Source: Petropleomorpha daqingensis (GTDB lineage: Bacteria; Actinomycetota; Actinomycetes; Mycobacteriales; Geodermatophilaceae). From it: 64,000 nucleotides of DNA. The notes under the pieces are model-generated. The model did no database searches. It saw only the letters and a list, made by a program, of their open reading frames with translations, and was not told where the DNA came from. Shown in pieces: positions 50,142 to 59,302 of this stretch; position 1 is the first letter of the stretch; each line of letters opens with the position of its first letter. Where the stretch lies: NCBI RefSeq assembly GCF_013408985.1, contig NZ_JACBZT010000001.1:5039197-5103196 (forward strand), read 5' to 3'. Both the position numbers and the translations under genes were made by a program.

Positions 50142-51315
50142 GGGGCACCTCGCTCCACGGCTTGCCGGTGTCGGCGCGCAGGTCGCCGGGCAGGCCGAGC
50201 AGCCGCTCGCCGAGGATGTTGCGCAGCACCTCCGAGGTGCCGCCCTCGATGGTGTTGGCCCGGCTGCGCAGGAACTTGCGCTGCAGGTCCTCGCCCTCGG
50301 TCCGCGGCGGGCCGCCGTCCGGACCGGGCTGGTAGCCGCTGTAGAGACCGGCCTCGACCCCGAGCGCGTCCATGCAGAACTCGTAGACGTCCTGGTTGAG
50401 CTCGGCGCCCACGAGCTTGCCGATGCTGCCCTCGGGACCGATCTTCTCCCCGCCCTCGACGCGCTGCCGGTCACCGGTCAGCCGGGCGGCGTCGGCGCGG
50501 GCGAACAGGTGCACCAGCCGGTCGCGCAGCGCGGGGGTGCGCAGGTCGGGGCGCTCGCGCCACAGGGTCAGGGCCGACCCGATCGACCCGGACCCGCGCA
50601 CGCTCGACCCACCGCCGATCGCCGTGCGCTCGTTCATCAGCGTCGTCATGGCCACGTGCCAGCCCTGGCCGACCTCGCCCAGCCGGTGGCTGTCGGGGAT
50701 GCGGGCGTCGCGCAGGTAGACCTCGTTGAACTCGGCCTCGCCGGTCATCTGCCGCAGCGGCCGGACCTCGACGCCGGGGTCGGTCATGTCCAGCACGAAG
50801 TAGGTCAGCCCCTTGTGCTTGGGCTGGTCGGGATCGGTGCGGGCGAGCAGCAGCGCGCGCCGGGCGCGGTGGGCGTTCGACGTCCAGACCTTCTGCCCGT
50901 TGACGATCCAGGTGTCCCCGTCCAGGACGGCGCGGGTGGCCAGGCCCGCGAGGTCGGAGCCGGCGCCGGGCTCGCTGAACAGCTGGCACCAGATGTCGTC
51001 GCACACGTAGTCGGCCCGCAGCAGCTCGGCGGCCAGCTCGCGCGAGGCGTGCGCCATGACGGTGGGGCCGGCCATGCCGTAGCCCATGGGGTTCAGCCAG
51101 AACGGGTTCGGGCCCCCGGCACCCTGCAGGATGCCGTCGGCGACGGCCTGCAGGCCGGGAGCGACACCGAGACCGCCGAAGCCCTCGGGGAAGTGCACCC
51201 AGGCCAGGCCGGCGTCGAAGCAGGCGCCGAGGAACTCCCGCTGCGGGGTCTGCGCGGGCGGGTGCTCGGCGACCACCCGGCGGGCGGTCTCGACGACTCT
51301 GTCGCGATCGGTCAC
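50134..51315 (-). CDS. Acyl-CoA dehydrogenase, long subunit type
   Basis: 393 residues from GTG 51315. FAD/substrate motifs CQLFSEPGAGSDLAGLAT and WIVNGQKVWTSNAH are clear, and the C-terminal FLRSRANTIEGGTSEVLRNI shows the family end with glycine where medium-chain enzymes carry the catalytic glutamate. That is usual for the FadE27/FadE34-like subfamily, whose base lies elsewhere. It probably forms a heteromer with the short dehydrogenase at 48259. Confidence 0.88.
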   Translation of the reverse strand: MTDRDRVVETARRVVAEHPPAQTPQREFLGACFDAGLAWVHFPEGFGGLGVAPGLQAVADGILQGAGGPNPFWLNPMGYGMAGPTVMAHASRELAAELLRADYVCDDIWCQLFSEPGAGSDLAGLATRAVLDGDTWIVNGQKVWTSNAHRARRALLLARTDPDQPKHKGLTYFVLDMTDPGVEVRPLRQMTGEAEFNEVYLRDARIPDSHRLGEVGQGWHVAMTTLMNERTAIGGGSSVRGSGSIGSALTLWRERPDLRTPALRDRLVHLFARADAARLTGDRQRVEGGEKIGPEGSIGKLVGAELNQDVYEFCMDALGVEAGLYSGYQPGPDGGPPRTEGEDLQRKFLRSRANTIEGGTSEVLRNILGERLLGLPGDLRADTGKPWSEVPRG

Positions 51316-51338
51316 AGGTGCTCCTACGAGTCTGCGGT

Positions 51339-52187
51339 TCAGGAATCCAGGAAGGTCGGGGTGCGCCGCTCGCGGAAGGCGAGCGCCGCCTCGCGGTGGT
51401 CGGCGGTGAACGAGCTGAGGATCTGGTTGCGGTTCTCGATGTCGATGCCGGCCTGCAGGCTCGAGATCTCCAGCTGGCTCCACATGACCTCCTTGGTCAT
51501 GCGCACGCCGAACGGCGAGTTGGCCAGCACCAGCCGGGCGGTCTCGAGGGCCGACTCGAGGACCTCGTCGTCCGGGACGACGCGGGTGACCAGGCCGATC
51601 CGGTCGGCCTCGGCGGCGTCGACGATCCGGCCGGTGAGCAGCAGCTCGAACGCCCGGGAGGCGCCGACCAGCCGCGGCAGCAGCCAGCTGACCCCGATGT
51701 CGCAGCCGGACAGCCCCAGCCGCACGAACGCCACGTTGTAGCGGGACGACGCGGCGCCGATGCGCACGTCGGAGGCGAGCGCGAGGGCCAGCCCGCCACC
51801 GGCGGCCGGTCCGTTGACCGCGGAGATCACCACCTGCGGCAGCGCCCGCAGCTTGGGCACCAGCGCGGCGATGTGCTTCTGCAGCGCCAGGCCGGTCTGC
51901 GGCGAGCGGACGGCCCGGTCCGGGCCGCCCATGTCGAAGGCGGTGAGGTCCAGGCCGGCGCAGAACCCGCGACCGGCGCCGGTCAGCACGAGCACCCGCA
52001 CCGAGGGGTCGACGGCGAGCGCGTCGAGCACGGCGTGCAGCTCGCGCAGGAGGTCGGCCGACAGCGCGTTGAGCCGCTCCGGCCGGTCGAGGGTGAGGAC
52101 GACGATGCCGGGCTCGGGCGAGGCCAGCCGGATCGTCCCGAGGTCGGTGGGCAGGCCCGCGGGCAGGGTGGACTCGGTCGTGGTCAT
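51339..52187 (-). CDS. Enoyl-CoA hydratase/isomerase family protein
   Basis: 282 residues. VLTLDRPERLNALS, the oxyanion turn FCAGLDLTAFD and GPAAGGGLALALASD; the first catalytic glutamate is replaced by alanine or leucine in that segment, and the second region YNVAFVRLGLSGCDIGVS also lacks glutamate. It looks like an ECI/4-chlorobenzoyl-type or auxiliary crotonase rather than a standard hydratase. It lies 11 bases after the dehydrogenase at 52199 and 23 bases before the one at 51315. Confidence 0.85.
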   Translation of the reverse strand: MTTTESTLPAGLPTDLGTIRLASPEPGIVVLTLDRPERLNALSADLLRELHAVLDALAVDPSVRVLVLTGAGRGFCAGLDLTAFDMGGPDRAVRSPQTGLALQKHIAALVPKLRALPQVVISAVNGPAAGGGLALALASDVRIGAASSRYNVAFVRLGLSGCDIGVSWLLPRLVGASRAFELLLTGRIVDAAEADRIGLVTRVVPDDEVLESALETARLVLANSPFGVRMTKEVMWSQLEISSLQAGIDIENRNQILSSFTADHREAALAFRERRTPTFLDS

Positions 52188-52198
52188 GGGGCTACCTC

Positions 52199-53437
52199 TC
52201 AGCCGCGGGAGCGCTGGTTGAAGGGGACGTCCTTCTCGGGATCGGGGTCCTTGGGCAGGCCCAGCACGCGCTCGGCGATGATGTTGCGCTGGATCTCCGA
52301 GGTGCCTCCGGCGATGGCGGTCTGCTTCATCGACAGGAAGTCGTAGGCCGACGACGGCAGCCCGCTGCCGGCCGGCCAGCCCAGCACGCCGACCGGGTCG
52401 GCCTCGGCGGCCAGCACACCGGCCTGCTCCTGCAGCCAGGAGCTGATCAGCTTGCGGATCGACCCCTCGGCGCCGACCGGGCCGGTGCCGGTCTCGACGA
52501 AGGCGCGCACCGTGGTCATCTGGAGCACGCGCTCCTCGACCAGGTAGGACAGCAGCCGGTCGCGCAGCAGCGGGTCGGCCCAGGTGCCGGTGCGGGCGGC
52601 CAGCCGGGCCAGCTCCTCGCCCCGGCCGGGGCCGACACCCGGCCGCCCGGACAGGCCGTTGCGCTCCTGCATGAGGGTGCTGATGCCGACGGCCCACCCG
52701 TCGTTGAGGTCACCGAGCAGCGCGTCCTCGGGCAGCACGACGTCGTCGAGGAAGACCTCGTTGAACTCGGCGTCGCCGTTCATCTGGCGCAGCGGCCGCG
52801 GCGAGACGCCGGGGGTGCGCATGTCGACCAGGAAGTACGAGATGCCCCGGTGCTTGGGCCGGCTGGGGTCGGTGCGCGCCATGAGGATGGCCCAGTCGGC
52901 GAAGTGGGCGTAGGAGTTCCACACCTTCTGGCCGTTGACCCGCCAGGTGCCGTCCTCCTGCCGCTCCGCGCGGGCGGCCAGGGCGGCGAGGTCCGAGCCC
53001 GCGCCCGGCTCGCTGAACAGCTGGCACCACTGCACCTCGCCGCGGCGGATGCCCGGCAGGTGCCGGCGCTTCTGCTCGTCGGTGCCGTGCAGCAGGATCG
53101 TCGGGCCGGCCAGCCCGCGGCCGATGAACGCCGGGCTGTCGAAGTCGGCGGAGTAGCGCAGCAGCACGTCGGAGATCGCGCCGGCCGCGTCGGCGGACAG
53201 GCCGAGCCCGCCGTGCTCCCGGGGCCACGAGGGCGTGGCCAGGCCGGAGTCGCCCAGCTGCGCGTACCAGGCGCGCAGCCCGTCGGCGTCGGCGCGCTGC
53301 GCGGCGACGGCCTCGCGGTCGCCGTCGAGGACGGCCTTGAGCCAGGCCGGCGGCAGGTTCTCGTGCAGCCACCGCTCGGCGGCCGCGGCCGCCTCCTCCT
53401 CGGTGGCGTCCGGGGACAGGTCGAGCGGGGCGGTCAT
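52199..53437 (-). CDS. Acyl-CoA dehydrogenase, long subunit type
   Basis: 412 residues. CQLFSEPGAGSDLAALAAR, WRVNGQKVWNSYAHFADW and the C-terminal QTAIAGGTSEIQRNIIAERV are clear; glycine again replaces the usual catalytic glutamate, as in FadE27/FadE34-like enzymes. A hydrophilic N-terminus of about 40 residues precedes the fold. It overlaps the short dehydrogenase at 53434 by ATGA, which points to a co-made heteromeric pair. Confidence 0.88.
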   Translation of the reverse strand: MTAPLDLSPDATEEEAAAAAERWLHENLPPAWLKAVLDGDREAVAAQRADADGLRAWYAQLGDSGLATPSWPREHGGLGLSADAAGAISDVLLRYSADFDSPAFIGRGLAGPTILLHGTDEQKRRHLPGIRRGEVQWCQLFSEPGAGSDLAALAARAERQEDGTWRVNGQKVWNSYAHFADWAILMARTDPSRPKHRGISYFLVDMRTPGVSPRPLRQMNGDAEFNEVFLDDVVLPEDALLGDLNDGWAVGISTLMQERNGLSGRPGVGPGRGEELARLAARTGTWADPLLRDRLLSYLVEERVLQMTTVRAFVETGTGPVGAEGSIRKLISSWLQEQAGVLAAEADPVGVLGWPAGSGLPSSAYDFLSMKQTAIAGGTSEIQRNIIAERVLGLPKDPDPEKDVPFNQRSRG

Positions 53438-54558
53438 GCCGGCACCTCCGCGAGCTCGGGCAGGACGAGGGGGACCAGGGCGGCGCGGTGCTCGGCGGGC
53501 GAGCCGGCCAGGGTCGCGTCGGCGCGCGCCCGCCGCAGGAACAGGTGGGCGTCGTGCTCCCAGGTGAAGCCGGTGCCGCCGTGCAGCTGGATGGTGTCCT
53601 TGGCGGTCTGCAGGAAGGACTCGGAGCAGTACGAGCCGGCGACCGCGGCGCCGAGCGCCGCCTCCGGCGAGCCCGGTGGCTGCCAGGCGGCCCAGTAGGC
53701 GGCCGAGCGGGACATCTCCAGGCGGACGGCCATGTCGGCCAGCCGGTGCTTGACGCCCTGGAACGCGCCGATCGGCCGGCCGAAGGCGCGGCGGGTGCGG
53801 GCGTGCTCGGCGGTGAGGTCGACCAGCGTGCTCATCGCGCCCACCTGCTCGGCGGCCAGCAGGATCGAGGCGGTGCGCCGCACGCGCTCGAGCACCTCGC
53901 CCGCACCGCCGTCCTCGCCGACGAGCCGGGCCGGGGTGTCGCTCAGGTGCAGCCGGGCGAGCGGGCGGGTGAGGTCCAGCGGGTCCAGCCGCTGCGCCGT
54001 CAGACCGTCGGCGGCGGGCTCGACGGCGTAGAGCGACGGGCCCCGCTCCCCCTGCGCCGCGACCAGCACGAGGTCGGCGTCCGCGCCGTCCAGGACCAGC
54101 TCCGCGGTGCCGGTCAGCCGGACGTCGCCTCCGCTCCCCCGGGCGGTCCGGTTCCCCGCGCCCCACCGGCCGTCGGGGCCGGCCACGGCCAGGGTGGCGG
54201 TCCGCTCGCCCTCGGCGATCGCCGGCAGGTGCTCGCCGGCCGCGGCGTCGTCGCCCGAGGCGACCAGCGCCTCGGCCGCGAGGGCGGTGGGCAGGAACGG
54301 TCCCCCGAGCAGCACCCGGCCCATCTCGTCGAGGACGACGGCGAGCTCCACCAGCGATCCGCCGCTGCCGCCGTGGTCCTCGGGCAGCGCGAGGCCCTGC
54401 AGCCCGATCTGCTGGGCCATCGCCGTCCACAGCTGCGGGTCGTGCCGGGTGCCGGCTTCGGCCAGCTCGCGCGCCCGCGCCAGCGGGGCGCGCTGCTGCA
54501 GCAGCCGGCGCGTGCTCGCCCGCAGGTCCTGCTGCTCGGGCGTCCAGGTGAACTCCAT
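53434..54558 (-). CDS. Acyl-CoA dehydrogenase, short subunit type
   Basis: 374 residues, MEFTWTPEQQDLRASTRRLL at the start and QLHGGTGFTWEHDAHLFLRR at the end, very like the short dehydrogenase at 48259. AFGRPIGAFQGVKHRLADMA is the family core block. It is the likely partner of the long subunit that overlaps its stop codon. Two such pairs in one operon suggest two successive side-chain or ring desaturations. Confidence 0.87.
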   Translation of the reverse strand: MEFTWTPEQQDLRASTRRLLQQRAPLARARELAEAGTRHDPQLWTAMAQQIGLQGLALPEDHGGSGGSLVELAVVLDEMGRVLLGGPFLPTALAAEALVASGDDAAAGEHLPAIAEGERTATLAVAGPDGRWGAGNRTARGSGGDVRLTGTAELVLDGADADLVLVAAQGERGPSLYAVEPAADGLTAQRLDPLDLTRPLARLHLSDTPARLVGEDGGAGEVLERVRRTASILLAAEQVGAMSTLVDLTAEHARTRRAFGRPIGAFQGVKHRLADMAVRLEMSRSAAYWAAWQPPGSPEAALGAAVAGSYCSESFLQTAKDTIQLHGGTGFTWEHDAHLFLRRARADATLAGSPAEHRAALVPLVLPELAEVPA

Positions 54559-54581
54559 CGTTCCCCTCCTGCTCGGTGGGA

Positions 54582-55394
54582 TCAGCGGCCGGTGAACAGC
54601 GGATCGCGCTTCTCGAGGAAGGCGCGACCGGCCTCGGCGGTGTCCTCGGTGGCGAAGTTGACCTGCTGGGAGCGGGCCTCGTCCTCGAGCGCGCGGTCGA
54701 GCGTCGCCTCGAAGGAGTCGTTGAGCATGCGCTTGGACAGCCGCATGGCGACCGGCGGGCCGGCGAGGAGCCGTTCCGCCAGCCGGCCGACGGCGGCATC
54801 GAGGTCGCCGGGCTCGACGACCTCGCGGACCAGTCCCCACTCGCGGGCCTGCTCGGCGCCGAGCATGTCCCCGAGCAGCACCAGTTCCTTGGCGCGGTGC
54901 AGGCCGACCAGCCGCGGCAGCAGCCAGGAACCCCCGAAGTCCACCGACAGACCCCGCTTGACGAAGATCTCGGAGAACCGGGCGCGGCTGGAGGCGACGA
55001 CGAAGTCGCAGCCCAGCGCCAGGTTCATCCCGGCCCCCACGGCGACACCGTCGACCCGGGCGATCGTCGGCAGCGGCAGCCGGTGCAGCGCGAGGCAGGC
55101 CTCGTTGACCTCGGTCATGTCCACCAGCGGCGGGCGTCGCTCGCCGCCGCCGCTGAGGTCCGCCCCGGCGCAGAACTCCTCGCCGGCGCCGGTCACCACC
55201 AGCACGCGGGCGTCGCTCGCGGCCACCTCGGCCAGCGCGGCGCGCAGCGCCCGCCACGCTGCGCGGGTCATCGCGTTCTTCCGCCGCGGGTTGGACAGCG
55301 TGATCGTGGCGATCCCGCCGTCCCGGGTCAGCTGGACCGGCTGGTCGGCCTGCACAGCGCCGTTGAGCCGCGACGGGTCCGACACGGCGGTCAC
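54582..55394 (-). CDS. Enoyl-CoA hydratase/isomerase family protein
   Basis: 270 residues, GTG start. TITLSNPRRKNAMTR, the oxyanion turn FCAGADLSGGG, and GVAVGAGMNLALGCD with asparagine where hydratases have the first glutamate. The second region FSEIFVKRGLSVDFGGSWLL resembles the crotonases with altered catalytic residues. Function within the family is open. It overlaps the F420-dependent oxidoreductase before it. Confidence 0.85.
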   Translation of the reverse strand: MTAVSDPSRLNGAVQADQPVQLTRDGGIATITLSNPRRKNAMTRAAWRALRAALAEVAASDARVLVVTGAGEEFCAGADLSGGGERRPPLVDMTEVNEACLALHRLPLPTIARVDGVAVGAGMNLALGCDFVVASSRARFSEIFVKRGLSVDFGGSWLLPRLVGLHRAKELVLLGDMLGAEQAREWGLVREVVEPGDLDAAVGRLAERLLAGPPVAMRLSKRMLNDSFEATLDRALEDEARSQQVNFATEDTAEAGRAFLEKRDPLFTGR

Positions 55395-56437
55395 AGGTCC
55401 GCCACCAGCTTCTTGACGCGCTCGACCGTGCGGACGCGTTCGGCGTGACTGCCCTGGGGGAAGGTCAGCATCAGGGTCGTGACGCCCGCCTCCCGGAACG
55501 CGGCCAGCCGCTCGGCGACCCAGCCCTCGGGCCCCACCAGCGAGGTCGCGTCGACCATCTCCTGGGGGACGGCGGCGGCCGCCTCGGCCTTGCGCCCGGA
55601 GAGGTACAGGTCCTGCACGGTCGCGGCGGCCTCGGGGAACCCGTAGCGCACCGTGAGCTCGTTGTAGAAGTTCTTGCCGCGGGCGCCCATCCCGCCGATG
55701 TAGAGGGCCAGCGAGTCGCGGGTCTGCTCGCGCAGCCCGTCGAGTCCCTCCCCGATCGCGCAGGGCGCGCCGACGACGACGTCCAGCTCGCCCAGGGCCG
55801 GGTCGCGCTTGGCCCGCCCGGCCGCGAGCGAGGCGCCCCAGGTCTCGGCCGCCTTCTCCGGGTAGAAGAAGATCGGCTGCCAGCCCTCGGCGATCTCCGC
55901 CGTGAGCTCGACGTTCTTCGGCCCGATCGCGGCGATGGTGATCGGGATCCGCTCCCGGACCGGGGTGTTGATCAGCTTGAGCGGCTTGCCCAGGCCGGTG
56001 CCCTGCTCGGGCGGCAGGGGCAGCGTGTAGTACTTCCCGTCGTAGACGACCTTCTCGCGGCGCCAGACCATGCGGCAGATCTCGACGATCTCCCGCAGCC
56101 GGCCCAGGGGCGCGTCGTACTTCACGCCGTGGAAGCCCTCGACCACCTGCGGCCCCGAGGCGCCCAGGCCGAGGGTGAACCGGCCGCCCGAGACGAAGTC
56201 CAGGCCGGCCGCCGTCATCGCGGTCAGCGTCGGCGTTCGGGTGAAGGCCTGCATGATCGCCGAGGTCAGCTCGAGCCGGTCGGTGATCGCGGCGAGGTAG
56301 CCGAGCTGGCTGACCGCGTCGAAGCTGTAGGCCTCGGCGACGGCGACCACGTCGAGCCCCGCCTTCTCCAGGTCGGCGAGCTCGGCCGCGGCCTCCGTGA
56401 AGCCGCCGGCGTACTGCAGCTGGGTCCCGATGCGCAT
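55391..56437 (-). CDS. LLM-class F420-dependent oxidoreductase
   Basis: 348 residues, luciferase-like TIM barrel. MRIGTQLQYAGGFTEAAAEL, VAVAEAYSFDAVSQLGYLAA, the GRFTLGLGASGPQVVEGFHG block and the C-terminal GVTTLMLTFPQGSHAERV fit F420-dependent reductases/dehydrogenases of actinobacteria. ATG 56437 is chosen; GTG 56443, two codons earlier, overlaps the preceding stop and is also possible. Likely substrates are enoyl- or hydroxyacyl-CoAs or alcohols of the pathway. The F420:NADP reductase at 18198 could recycle its cofactor. Confidence 0.86.
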   Translation of the reverse strand: MRIGTQLQYAGGFTEAAAELADLEKAGLDVVAVAEAYSFDAVSQLGYLAAITDRLELTSAIMQAFTRTPTLTAMTAAGLDFVSGGRFTLGLGASGPQVVEGFHGVKYDAPLGRLREIVEICRMVWRREKVVYDGKYYTLPLPPEQGTGLGKPLKLINTPVRERIPITIAAIGPKNVELTAEIAEGWQPIFFYPEKAAETWGASLAAGRAKRDPALGELDVVVGAPCAIGEGLDGLREQTRDSLALYIGGMGARGKNFYNELTVRYGFPEAAATVQDLYLSGRKAEAAAAVPQEMVDATSLVGPEGWVAERLAAFREAGVTTLMLTFPQGSHAERVRTVERVKKLVADL

Positions 56438-56439
56438 CG

Positions 56440-58032
56440 TCACACCCCCGCCACGGCGGGGAGGTCCCACGTCCGCAGCTCTCGTTTGAGGATCTTCCCG
56501 CTGGCGTTGGTGGGCATCGCCTCGAGGACGACGAACTCGCGCGGCACCTTGTAGCGGGCCAGCCGGCCGTTGCAGTGCTCGGTGAGCTCCTCGGGCGTCA
56601 CGCTCTTCCCCGTGCGCGGGGTGACGAAGGCGCGGACCGCCTCGCCCCAGTGCTCGTCGGGGACGCCGACGACGGCGGCCTGCTGCACGGCCGGGTGCTC
56701 GGCCAGCACCGACTCGATCTCGAACGGGTAGATGTTCTCCCCGCCGCGGATGATCATGTCCTTGCTGCGGCCGTGCAGGTACAGGTAGCCCTCCTCGTCG
56801 AGGTAGCCCATGTCCCCGGCGCGGAACCAGCCGTCGCGGAACGCGCGGGCGGTGTCCTCGGGCATGTCGAGGTAGCCGTCCATGACCATGTCGCTCCGCG
56901 TGGCCACCTCGCCGATCACGCCCGGCGGCACGTCGTTCATGTCCTCGTCGACGATCCGCATCGCGACGCCGAACGAGGGCCGGCCCGCCGAGCGCAGCAG
57001 GTCCTCGCGGCCGGCCAGCGCGCGCCGGTGGTCCTCCGGCGTGAGGGTCGACTGCAGGCCGGCCTCGGTGCCGGCGCCGAACGCCTGCAGGAAATCGCAC
57101 CGGAAGGTGTCCAGCGCCCGGCGCAGCAGCGTCGGGGAGATCGGCGAGGCGCCGTAGGTGACAAGCTGCAGCCGCTCGTAGTCGAACCGGTCCACGCCGT
57201 CCAGCTGCAGGATGCTGCTGATCATCGTCGGGACCAGGAAGACGGCGGACACGCGGTCCTCGGCCATGAACCGGTGCACGGTCGGGGCGTCGAACTGCGG
57301 CAGCAGCAGCGAGGTGAACCCCCGCGCGATGCCGGCGAGCAACCCGGACACCCCGGAGACGTGGAAGGTCGGCGCCGCGCAGTAGCGGACGTCGTCGCCG
57401 CGCATCAGGTACTCGACCGAGCAGATCTGCACCATGTTCTTGTGCATCCGCTGCGACTGCACGACGCCCTTGGGCAGGCCGGTGGTACCGGAGGTGAAGG
57501 CCAGCGCGAAGGTGTCGGCGTCGGTGCAGACCACCGGCGGTGCGACGTCGGCGCCCGTGGCGAGCAGCCGGTCGTAGCCGCTCTCGGCCTCGCCCGGAAG
57601 CGGGTCGAAGGTCAGCACCAGGCGCAGGCTCGGGTGCGCCTCGGCGACCCCGTCGAGCAGCCCGGCGTAGCGGGCGTCGGAGAACAGCGCGAGCGGCGCG
57701 GACCGCGACAGCAGGACGTCGACCTCGGGCCGCGTGAGCCGGTAGTTCAGCGGGACGAACACCGCGCCGGTCTTCGCGCAGGCGAGGACGACCTCCATGT
57801 ACCGGTGCGAGTCGAGGGCGAAGACGGCGACCCGGTCGCCCCGCCCGATGCCCGCTCCGGCCAGCGCCGAGACCAGCCGGTTCACCCGGCTGTCGAGCTC
57901 GGCGAAGCTCAGCGCCCCGCCGTCGGGGAAGAGGAAGGCCGGCTTGCCGGGATGGCGCCGCGCCGACAGCGGCAGCCACTCGCCGATGGACAGCGACAGC
58001 GAGTCGGCGACCGAACCACGGGACGTGGTCAT
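56440..58032 (-). CDS. AMP-dependent acyl-CoA synthetase
   Basis: 530 residues; ATG 58032 has an AAAGGAG site six bases upstream. FTSGTTGLPKGVVQSQRM near residue 190, FGAGTEAGLQSTLTPEDHRR near 320, GRSKDMIIRGGENIYPFEIE near 435, and NASGKILKREL with the catalytic lysine. Paralog of the ligases at 36041 and 59374. Second gene of the 13-gene operon, so probably the activating step of that pathway. Confidence 0.91.
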   Translation of the reverse strand: MTTSRGSVADSLSLSIGEWLPLSARRHPGKPAFLFPDGGALSFAELDSRVNRLVSALAGAGIGRGDRVAVFALDSHRYMEVVLACAKTGAVFVPLNYRLTRPEVDVLLSRSAPLALFSDARYAGLLDGVAEAHPSLRLVLTFDPLPGEAESGYDRLLATGADVAPPVVCTDADTFALAFTSGTTGLPKGVVQSQRMHKNMVQICSVEYLMRGDDVRYCAAPTFHVSGVSGLLAGIARGFTSLLLPQFDAPTVHRFMAEDRVSAVFLVPTMISSILQLDGVDRFDYERLQLVTYGASPISPTLLRRALDTFRCDFLQAFGAGTEAGLQSTLTPEDHRRALAGREDLLRSAGRPSFGVAMRIVDEDMNDVPPGVIGEVATRSDMVMDGYLDMPEDTARAFRDGWFRAGDMGYLDEEGYLYLHGRSKDMIIRGGENIYPFEIESVLAEHPAVQQAAVVGVPDEHWGEAVRAFVTPRTGKSVTPEELTEHCNGRLARYKVPREFVVLEAMPTNASGKILKRELRTWDLPAVAGV

Positions 58033-58058
58033 CCGGTGCTCCTTTGCAGCGGGTCGGG

Positions 58059-59177
58059 TCAGGAGGAGAGGGCGGCGGCCTGGTCGGGGGTCAGCCCCCA
58101 CTCGGCCAGGGCGGTGGGATCGCCGGGGGACGACGGCGCGGCCGGGGCCGCGGTCGCGGGGGTGCGCGCGAAGCGGGGCGCCGGCGCCGGCTGGCCGATC
58201 CCGCCGACCTCGAGGAAGGAGCCGCGCGCGGCGTTGTGCGGGTGGGCGTGCGCCTCCCCCGGCGCCAGTACCGGGGCGACGCAGGCGTCGGTGCCGTCGA
58301 AGACCTTCGTCCAGTCGTCGCGGGTGCGCTCCGCGAACGCCGCCGCGATCGCGTCGTGCAGCTCCGGCCAGCGCGCGCGGTCCATCTGGTCCGGCAGCGC
58401 GGCGCTGTCCAGCTCCAGCAGCCGGACGAGCTCGGCGTAGAACTGCGGCTCGATCGCGCCGACCGCCATCCAGCCCCCGTCGAGGGTGCGGTAGCTGCGG
58501 TAGAACGGCGCGCCGCCGTCGAGCAGGTTGCTGCCCCGCTCGTCGGTCCACATCCCGCGGGCGGCCATGCCGTGCAGGTAGGTCGACAGCAACGCGGCGC
58601 CGTCGACCATCGCGGCGTCCACGACCTGCCCGCGCCCGGAGATGGAACGCTCCACGAGGGCGGCCAGCACCCCGAAGGCGAGCAGCAGCCCGCCGCCGCC
58701 GAAGTCGCCGAGCAGGTTCGCCGGGGGAAGCGGGGCTCCCCCGCGCTCACCGATCGGGTGCAGTGCGCCCGCGAGCGCGATGTAGTCGATGTCGTGCCCC
58801 GCGGCCTGGGCCAGCGGGCCGTCCTGGCCCCAGCCGGTCATCCGGCCGTAGACCAGGCGGGGGTTGCGCTCCAGGCAGGTGTCCGGGCCGAGCCCGAGCC
58901 GCTCCATGACGCCGGGCCGGAAGCCCTCGACGAGCACGTCGGCGCCGTCGGCGAGAGCCAGCACCGCGTCGCGTGCGGCGGGGTCCTTGAGGTCGGCGGC
59001 CACCGCGGCCCGGCGGCCGCGCAGCAGCACCTCGGCATCGGCGGCGGGGAGCTTCCCGGGCCGGTCGACGCGGACGACGTCGGCGCCGAGGTCGGCCAGC
59101 AGCATGCAGGCGAAGGGCGCCGGCGCCAGGCCGGTGAACTCCAGCACCCGCACGCCCGCGAGGGGTCCGTGGCCCAT
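58059..59177 (-). CDS. Alpha-methylacyl-CoA racemase
   Basis: 372 residues, type III CoA-transferase fold specialised as racemase. Catalytic His128 in AGHDIDYIALAG, Asp158 in LLGDFGGGG and Glu243 in AVGAIEPQFYAEL line up, each shifted by two, with His126, Asp156 and Glu241 of the mycobacterial racemase MCR as I recall them. It epimerises 2-methylacyl-CoA esters so that S-specific dehydrogenases can act. ATG 59177 follows a GGGGG run. It is the first gene of the 13-gene leftward operon and suggests an isoprenoid-like or otherwise alpha-methyl-branched substrate. Confidence 0.9.
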   Translation of the reverse strand: MGHGPLAGVRVLEFTGLAPAPFACMLLADLGADVVRVDRPGKLPAADAEVLLRGRRAAVAADLKDPAARDAVLALADGADVLVEGFRPGVMERLGLGPDTCLERNPRLVYGRMTGWGQDGPLAQAAGHDIDYIALAGALHPIGERGGAPLPPANLLGDFGGGGLLLAFGVLAALVERSISGRGQVVDAAMVDGAALLSTYLHGMAARGMWTDERGSNLLDGGAPFYRSYRTLDGGWMAVGAIEPQFYAELVRLLELDSAALPDQMDRARWPELHDAIAAAFAERTRDDWTKVFDGTDACVAPVLAPGEAHAHPHNAARGSFLEVGGIGQPAPAPRFARTPATAAPAAPSSPGDPTALAEWGLTPDQAAALSS

Positions 59178-59204
59178 CCGCCGCCCCCTTTTTTCTGTCG
59201 GATG

Positions 59205-59218
59205 TGACGTCAATGTCA
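59205..59218. promoter_or_regulatory. TetR-type operator site 8, TGAC-GTCAAT-GTCA
   Basis: Perfect consensus, 28 bases upstream of the racemase start, so it should control the whole 13-gene operon. Confidence 0.68.
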
Positions 59219-59302
59219 GGTTCGTTCTACGGGCCGTGCCCCACCTCTGTCAACGACACCCGGCGATCCGGTCCGACATCGCCGGGACCCCTCGCCGCGT
59301 GG

